Positions 61,231-64,000 of a stretch of 64,000 bases of DNA are shown here, in pieces; within the stretch, counting starts at the first letter, position 1; every line of letters starts with the position of its first letter. A program made the position numbers and the translations under genes. Below the pieces are notes generated by a model. That model was not told the DNA's origin. It was given only the letters and a program-made list of their open reading frames with translations, and did no database searches. The DNA is from Actinomycetota bacterium. Its GTDB lineage: Bacteria > Actinomycetota > Acidimicrobiia > Acidimicrobiales > JAJPHE01. Location of the stretch: assembly GCA_027315345.1 (NCBI GenBank), contig DAHUYE010000008.1, positions 153,095-217,094 of the forward strand, in the 5' to 3' direction.

Positions 61231-61653
61231 TCAGGGGACGCTACCGGGGGTGACCACCCACTCGACGGGCTGGTCGGTGACTCCTGCGATCAAGTCGAAG
61301 TCGGAGTCGTAGTGCAGCACGCACAGCCCAGCGGCCTCGGCCGCTGCCGCGATCAGTAGATCAGGAATCGTGACCCCACGATGCTGGCCCTTGCGAGCCA
61401 GGGCGGTCTGGACCTCGACTGCACGCTCGATTCCCGCCTCCCCCACCTCGGCTCTGGAGAGGCTGCGCCGGTCGGTCAAGATGCCCAGGTAGTCCATCGT
61501 GCTCCGAGCGCTGAAGAGCACCTCCAAGTCAACGATTCCGCAAGTGGCGATCTCCCCACCGACATATAAGGGCTCCAGGCGGGCCGCCACCGGCGCCAGA
61601 TGCGCCCGGGCCAGTGCGGACTTGTCCGCCAGGTAGCGAGCCACTATTGCCAC
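61231..61653 (-). CDS. PIN-domain toxin (VapC)
   Basis: This 140-residue PIN protein begins IVARYLADKSALARAHLAP and has IATCGIVDLEVLFSAR, GVTIPDLLIAAAAEAAGL and LHYDSDFDLIAGV, which provide the four acidic residues of the metal site. It should cleave tRNA or rRNA. Its start overlaps the VapB gene by 10 bp. Confidence 0.9.
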   Translation of the reverse strand: MAIVARYLADKSALARAHLAPVAARLEPLYVGGEIATCGIVDLEVLFSARSTMDYLGILTDRRSLSRAEVGEAGIERAVEVQTALARKGQHRGVTIPDLLIAAAAEAAGLCVLHYDSDFDLIAGVTDQPVEWVVTPGSVP

Positions 61654-61850
61654 GCTCGCGCCATGACAGCCTCGTCGGCCAGATCGATCCCTTCCTGGCT
61701 ACGCAGACGCTCGAACAGCCGCTCACGGCCCCTCCTGGCTACGACCTCAGCCAGGGCGGCGTGGATCGTCTCAGTGGCTGTCTTGGTCCCAAGAACCTCT
61801 CGGGCGCTGGCCAGCAGGTCACCGTCGAGGCGTAACGCCGTCTTGTGCAT
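61644..61850 (-). CDS. VapB-type antitoxin
   Basis: This 68-residue protein begins HKTALRLDGDLLASAREVLG and continues TKTATETIHAALAEVVARRG, the ribbon-helix-helix pattern of VapB partners of PIN toxins. Its C-terminus (LRSQEGIDLADEAVMARAW) would wrap the toxin. Three operator-like repeats begin nine bases upstream of the ATG. Confidence 0.9.
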   Translation of the reverse strand: MHKTALRLDGDLLASAREVLGTKTATETIHAALAEVVARRGRERLFERLRSQEGIDLADEAVMARAWQ

Positions 61851-61858
61851 GGTTGTAA

Positions 61859-61911
61859 GTCTACCGGAGAGGTCTCAGCTCGGTAGACCTGCGCTCTGTC
61901 ATTGTCTACCG
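61859..61911. promoter_or_regulatory. Three-copy GTCTACCG operator of the VapBC module
   Basis: GTCTACCG occurs at 61859-61866, inverted (CGGTAGAC) at 61881-61888, and again direct at 61904-61911. The spacing is 22-23 bp, near two helical turns. This is typical of cooperative autoregulation by VapBC complexes. A related GTCTAC lies further upstream at about 61934. Confidence 0.65.
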
Positions 61912-61996
61912 GACTTGGCCACCAAACTCGGTTGTCTACTCACGGATGCCCAGGTGACCCCTGCGGCACCCCGCGAAGTCATGGTGTTACGCTAGG

Positions 61997-62002
61997 TAAT
62001 AC
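61997..62002 (+). promoter_or_regulatory. Probable -10 box of the second MazEF-type module
   Basis: TAATAC lies 21 bp before the ATG at 62024 in a stretch that is AT-richer than its surroundings. A GTAGAC half-site, like that of the neighbouring VapBC operator, follows at 62010-62015. Confidence 0.35.
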
Positions 62003-62023
62003 AGAGCGAGTAGACTTAGGGAT

Positions 62024-62257
62024 ATGGCTCGAGTCATCACCTTTCGGCCCGACCGAGACACCGAACGGGCACTGAACGCTCTCACCGCAGATGGCACCCC
62101 CGTCTCCGAGGCGATCCGCTCAGCACTGGTCGAGGCTGCGGTTGCCCGCCAACGCCAGGTCGTAAGGGACGAATCCGAAGGGCTAGCCGCCGACCCCGAA
62201 GACCGGGCCGAGATGGCCCGGGTGCTGGCCGACATGGAATCGCTTCGTGCGTGGTGA
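62024..62257 (+). CDS. Ribbon-helix-helix antitoxin
   Basis: This 77-residue protein begins ARVITFRPDRDTERALNALT and continues DGTPVSEAIRSALVEAAVAR, an RHH DNA-binding pattern, with an acidic C-terminal tail (PEDRAEMARVLADMESL). It overlaps the MazF-like gene by 11 bp. It is distinct in sequence from the antitoxin at 59443. Confidence 0.85.
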   Translation: MARVITFRPDRDTERALNALTADGTPVSEAIRSALVEAAVARQRQVVRDESEGLAADPEDRAEMARVLADMESLRAW

Positions 62258-62558
62258 GGTCTTCGCCCTGAAGACTCCTCGGGTGACCAAGGGACACGAA
62301 CAGGGTGGCCGTCGATTCTGTGTCGTCGTGCAGTCTGACGACCTTCACCTCTCTACCTGGCTAGTGGCACCAACCTCCACCTCGGCGCGTCCGGCCGTCT
62401 TCCGTCCCCAGATAGACCTCGGCAGCGAGCCGACTTTCGTCCTAGTCGAACAGACCACAGCCGTCGATCCCGAGCGCCTCGGGGCGTCAGTCGGGTTCCT
62501 CACCACGGATGAGTTGGCACGAGTTGACGCCGCACTCCGGATTGCCCTCGCAGTCTGA
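62247..62558 (+). CDS. MazF-like toxin
   Basis: This 103-residue protein has RGEVFALKTPRVTKGHEQGG, RRFCVVVQSDDLHLSTWLVA and PTFVLVEQTTAVDPERLG, a MazF/PemK-fold pattern. The GTG start lies within the antitoxin gene. Together they form a second, sequence-divergent MazEF-type module. Confidence 0.85.
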   Translation: MRGEVFALKTPRVTKGHEQGGRRFCVVVQSDDLHLSTWLVAPTSTSARPAVFRPQIDLGSEPTFVLVEQTTAVDPERLGASVGFLTTDELARVDAALRIALAV

Positions 62559-62883
62559 ACCCACTCGGCGCCAGCCGTATGTCCAGCCTCCTGCGTGTTG
62601 ACGTGCCTCCCACGATTGAAGTCGTGAGCTTGCGGTCCGCTTCAGGTCAACGGACCGGTGTCGGAGGGGTGACTCGAACCATAAGCACACCCGAGATTCG
62701 GGAGCGGGTGCCGCTACTCCTGGCCGGCTGATTGACAGGCGCTGGGCCCGTGTATCCACACCCCTACCCTCCTCCCTACTCAATCGGTGCGGCCCCGGAG
62801 GTAGCGGCGCGTGCCGGACCCGCAGGAGGCGGACGCGTGCTCGGGGCAGGGACCTGACCGGCGCCAGACGCGGTGGGCATAGG
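62559..62883. other. Intergenic region with tRNA 3'-end-like sequence
   Basis: I find no gene in this 325-bp stretch. On the minus strand 62669-62690 reads like a tRNA T-loop and acceptor end (GGTTCGAGTCACCCCTCCGA), but no matching 5' acceptor, D-arm or anticodon arm is found. It might be a leftover att-type site of an element integrated at a tRNA gene. Confidence 0.3.
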
Positions 62884-63297
62884 TCAGGGGACCAACTCGA
62901 AGGCCTCCGTGTGGGCGGGCCGGGCGACAGTGAAGTCCCGGTGGTTGAGCGTGGCGATAGTCACGGCCCGGAGGTTCTCGGCCACGGTAACGACGCTGGC
63001 ATCAACCAGACCCATGCCCAAGTCGGCGTAGGTCCCGATCAGCTCGACGCAGCGCTGGTAGTCGGCCAGGGCGAGATCGACGACTTGGAGTTCACCGGAG
63101 GTGATCAAGGCGAGGAAGGCGATCTCGGCGGGTGGTCCCAAACGGCCCTCAATCAACCATGCGGTTTCGGGCACCACCGGAGCGGGCACGAACAGACCCC
63201 CTGCGAGGCTGCGTAGCAGCTCGGCACAGGACTTATGGCGAGGCTCGTCACGATCGGCTGCCGACACCAGCACTCCGGTGTCGACGACGACCGCCAC
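62884..63297 (-). CDS. PIN-domain toxin (VapC)
   Basis: This 137-residue PIN protein begins AVVVDTGVLVSAADRDEPRH and has APVVPETAWLIEGRLG, GLVDASVVTVAENL and TIATLNHRDFTVARP, with all four acidic positions present. The GTG at 63297 follows the antitoxin stop by four bases. It is the fifth toxin in this end of the window. Confidence 0.9.
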   Translation of the reverse strand: MAVVVDTGVLVSAADRDEPRHKSCAELLRSLAGGLFVPAPVVPETAWLIEGRLGPPAEIAFLALITSGELQVVDLALADYQRCVELIGTYADLGMGLVDASVVTVAENLRAVTIATLNHRDFTVARPAHTEAFELVP

Positions 63298-63301
63298 CGT
63301 C

Positions 63302-63550
63302 TCAGGCGCCTTGGCCCAGCTTGGCAGCGGCCGCCTCGGCCCGGGCGCGGTGGATATCAAAAGCCTCGGTGCGACCCGATGCGCCGGAGCCGATGAAGGC
63401 CTCCAGGGCGTTGTGGCTCCCGGGCTTGATAGCGGGAAGGCGGTCGGCAATCAGCTCGCTGGCCAGGTCGTCAGACGAAACCCCGCGCTCTGCCGCGGCC
63501 GCCTCCAGGCGGCGCCTCAGCTCGTCAGGAAGGTGTACGACGCTGCTCAT
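63302..63550 (-). CDS. VapB-type ribbon-helix-helix antitoxin
   Basis: This 82-residue protein begins SSVVHLPDELRRRLEAAAAE and continues RGVSSDDLASELIADRL, an RHH pattern, with an Ala/Glu-rich C-terminus that can bind the toxin. The ATG at 63550 is the first methionine in a plausible frame; sequence further out is non-family. It is co-directional with the VapC gene. Confidence 0.87.
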   Translation of the reverse strand: MSSVVHLPDELRRRLEAAAAERGVSSDDLASELIADRLPAIKPGSHNALEAFIGSGASGRTEAFDIHRARAEAAAAKLGQGA

Positions 63551-64000
63551 ACCCGCCAGTTTAGGGACCCCCGCACCGCCGTCGTCAGCAATAGACCGGC
63601 CCGGAGGCGTCGGCGCCACCCTGAGGGGCAATCCGCCCCCTGGGACTACGGGCCGCCGAAGAGACCCTCCAGGTACCCCGAACTCAGTTTCCCCGGACGG
63701 TCATCCGAGCCTGGCATTGTCCGGTGGCAAGGCGGCCCAGGCTGCCGATGGAGGATCGACTCATGGGTTCGCCCCTCGCCCGCCTCGGAAAGGGTCAACG
63801 AGCTATCCTTTCTCAAGTGGGCATACCGGGGGGCAAGCTGCGTCCGTGGTGGCGCGAACCGGAACCTGTCAAGGCCTTTGAGACAAGTCTTCAGGATTTC
63901 TTCTGTGCGTCGGTGTTGATGGTCGGGTTGTTGATCCAAGCGACGGTGGGGAGCTTGGGTGGGGTCGGCCGCCGACCGCAGAACCGGCGTGGGTTGGCGG
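63551..64000. other. Right end without supported gene
   Basis: No family is recognisable on either strand in these 450 bp. A minus-strand frame at 63646-63939 (97 residues, Arg/His/Pro rich) and a plus-strand frame that stays open to the end are both unconvincing. Either could be part of a mobile element continuing outside. Confidence 0.35.

Noticed and set aside
62660..62770. tRNA gene on the minus strand
   Set aside because: No acceptor 5' strand, D-arm or anticodon arm can be folded with the T-loop-like part, so it is not an intact tRNA.
63646..63939. A 97-residue minus-strand frame at the right end
   Set aside because: No family pattern, no ribosome site and low-complexity Arg/His/Pro composition.
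1..64000. CRISPR arrays, rRNA genes, complete insertion sequences or Mce4 genes
   Set aside because: No regularly spaced repeats, ribosomal RNA sequence, transposase with terminal repeats or Mce-type proteins were seen.

Overview
The window is 64 kb of very GC-rich DNA from a high-GC actinobacterium. Several traits point that way: pervasive 4-bp GTGA/ATGA stop-start overlaps, frequent GTG and TTG starts, three F420-type proteins (two luciferase-like oxidoreductases and one split-barrel protein), and an almost complete actinobacterial steroid-ring degradation gene set. It carries no Mce4 uptake genes but has two Liv-type ABC transporters. An acidimicrobial or other non-mycolate lineage would fit, but that placement is inference.

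Positions 1-32.4 kb are mainly a steroid catabolic locus. Functions for HIP-CoA and C/D-ring breakdown are ipdC, fadE30 and ipdF (9.4-12.5 kb, +), fadA6 (14.8 kb, +), fadD3 (21.1 kb, -), and ipdB, ipdA and echA20 (28.3-30.7 kb, -). The A/B-ring meta-cleavage route is kstD (30.7 kb), hsaA, hsaC and hsaD (17.3-20.2 kb), and hsaE, hsaG and hsaF (24.2-27 kb). Short-chain dehydrogenases, a MaoC hydratase, a Rv3520c-like F420 oxidoreductase, an amidohydrolase and a fadD/ech/phosphotransferase operon are interspersed. A fused LivH-LivM permease and a fused LivG-LivF ATPase lie at 4.8-8.3 kb, with their probable binding protein at 12.5 kb. IclR and MarR regulators sit at 15.9-17.2 kb.

At 32.6-34.9 kb a coupled CYTH-CHAD/ParA gene pair interrupts the locus. 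At 34.9-41.7 kb a KstR-like TetR repressor is accompanied by a two-domain CaiB CoA-transferase, an acyl-CoA dehydrogenase pair resembling FadE28/FadE29, a 3Fe-4S-type ferredoxin and an NDMA-type alcohol dehydrogenase. Sites matching the KstR consensus TnnAACnnGTTnnA occur at 152-165 and 41729-41742. Near matches are at 13898-13911 and 4787-4800. All lie upstream of genes in this locus, so a KstR-type regulon is likely.

At 41.8-53.4 kb come an unassigned protein, a second luciferase-like oxidoreductase, an F420-type split-barrel protein and a KstD-like flavoprotein. A six-gene, translationally coupled Liv-type transporter operon follows. It ends with two proteins I cannot assign: a secreted/anchored Ser-Thr-rich protein and a two-helix membrane protein with an Ada-like cysteine motif. 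A ketosteroid-isomerase-like protein faces it.

From 53.4 to 57.9 kb are accessory metabolic genes, a degenerate GGDEF membrane protein and a frame-disrupted sigma-factor remnant. From 58.1 kb to the end coding density drops. This part holds five toxin-antitoxin modules (three PIN type, two MazF type) and a transposition-associated zinc-ribbon protein, so it looks like an acquired island.
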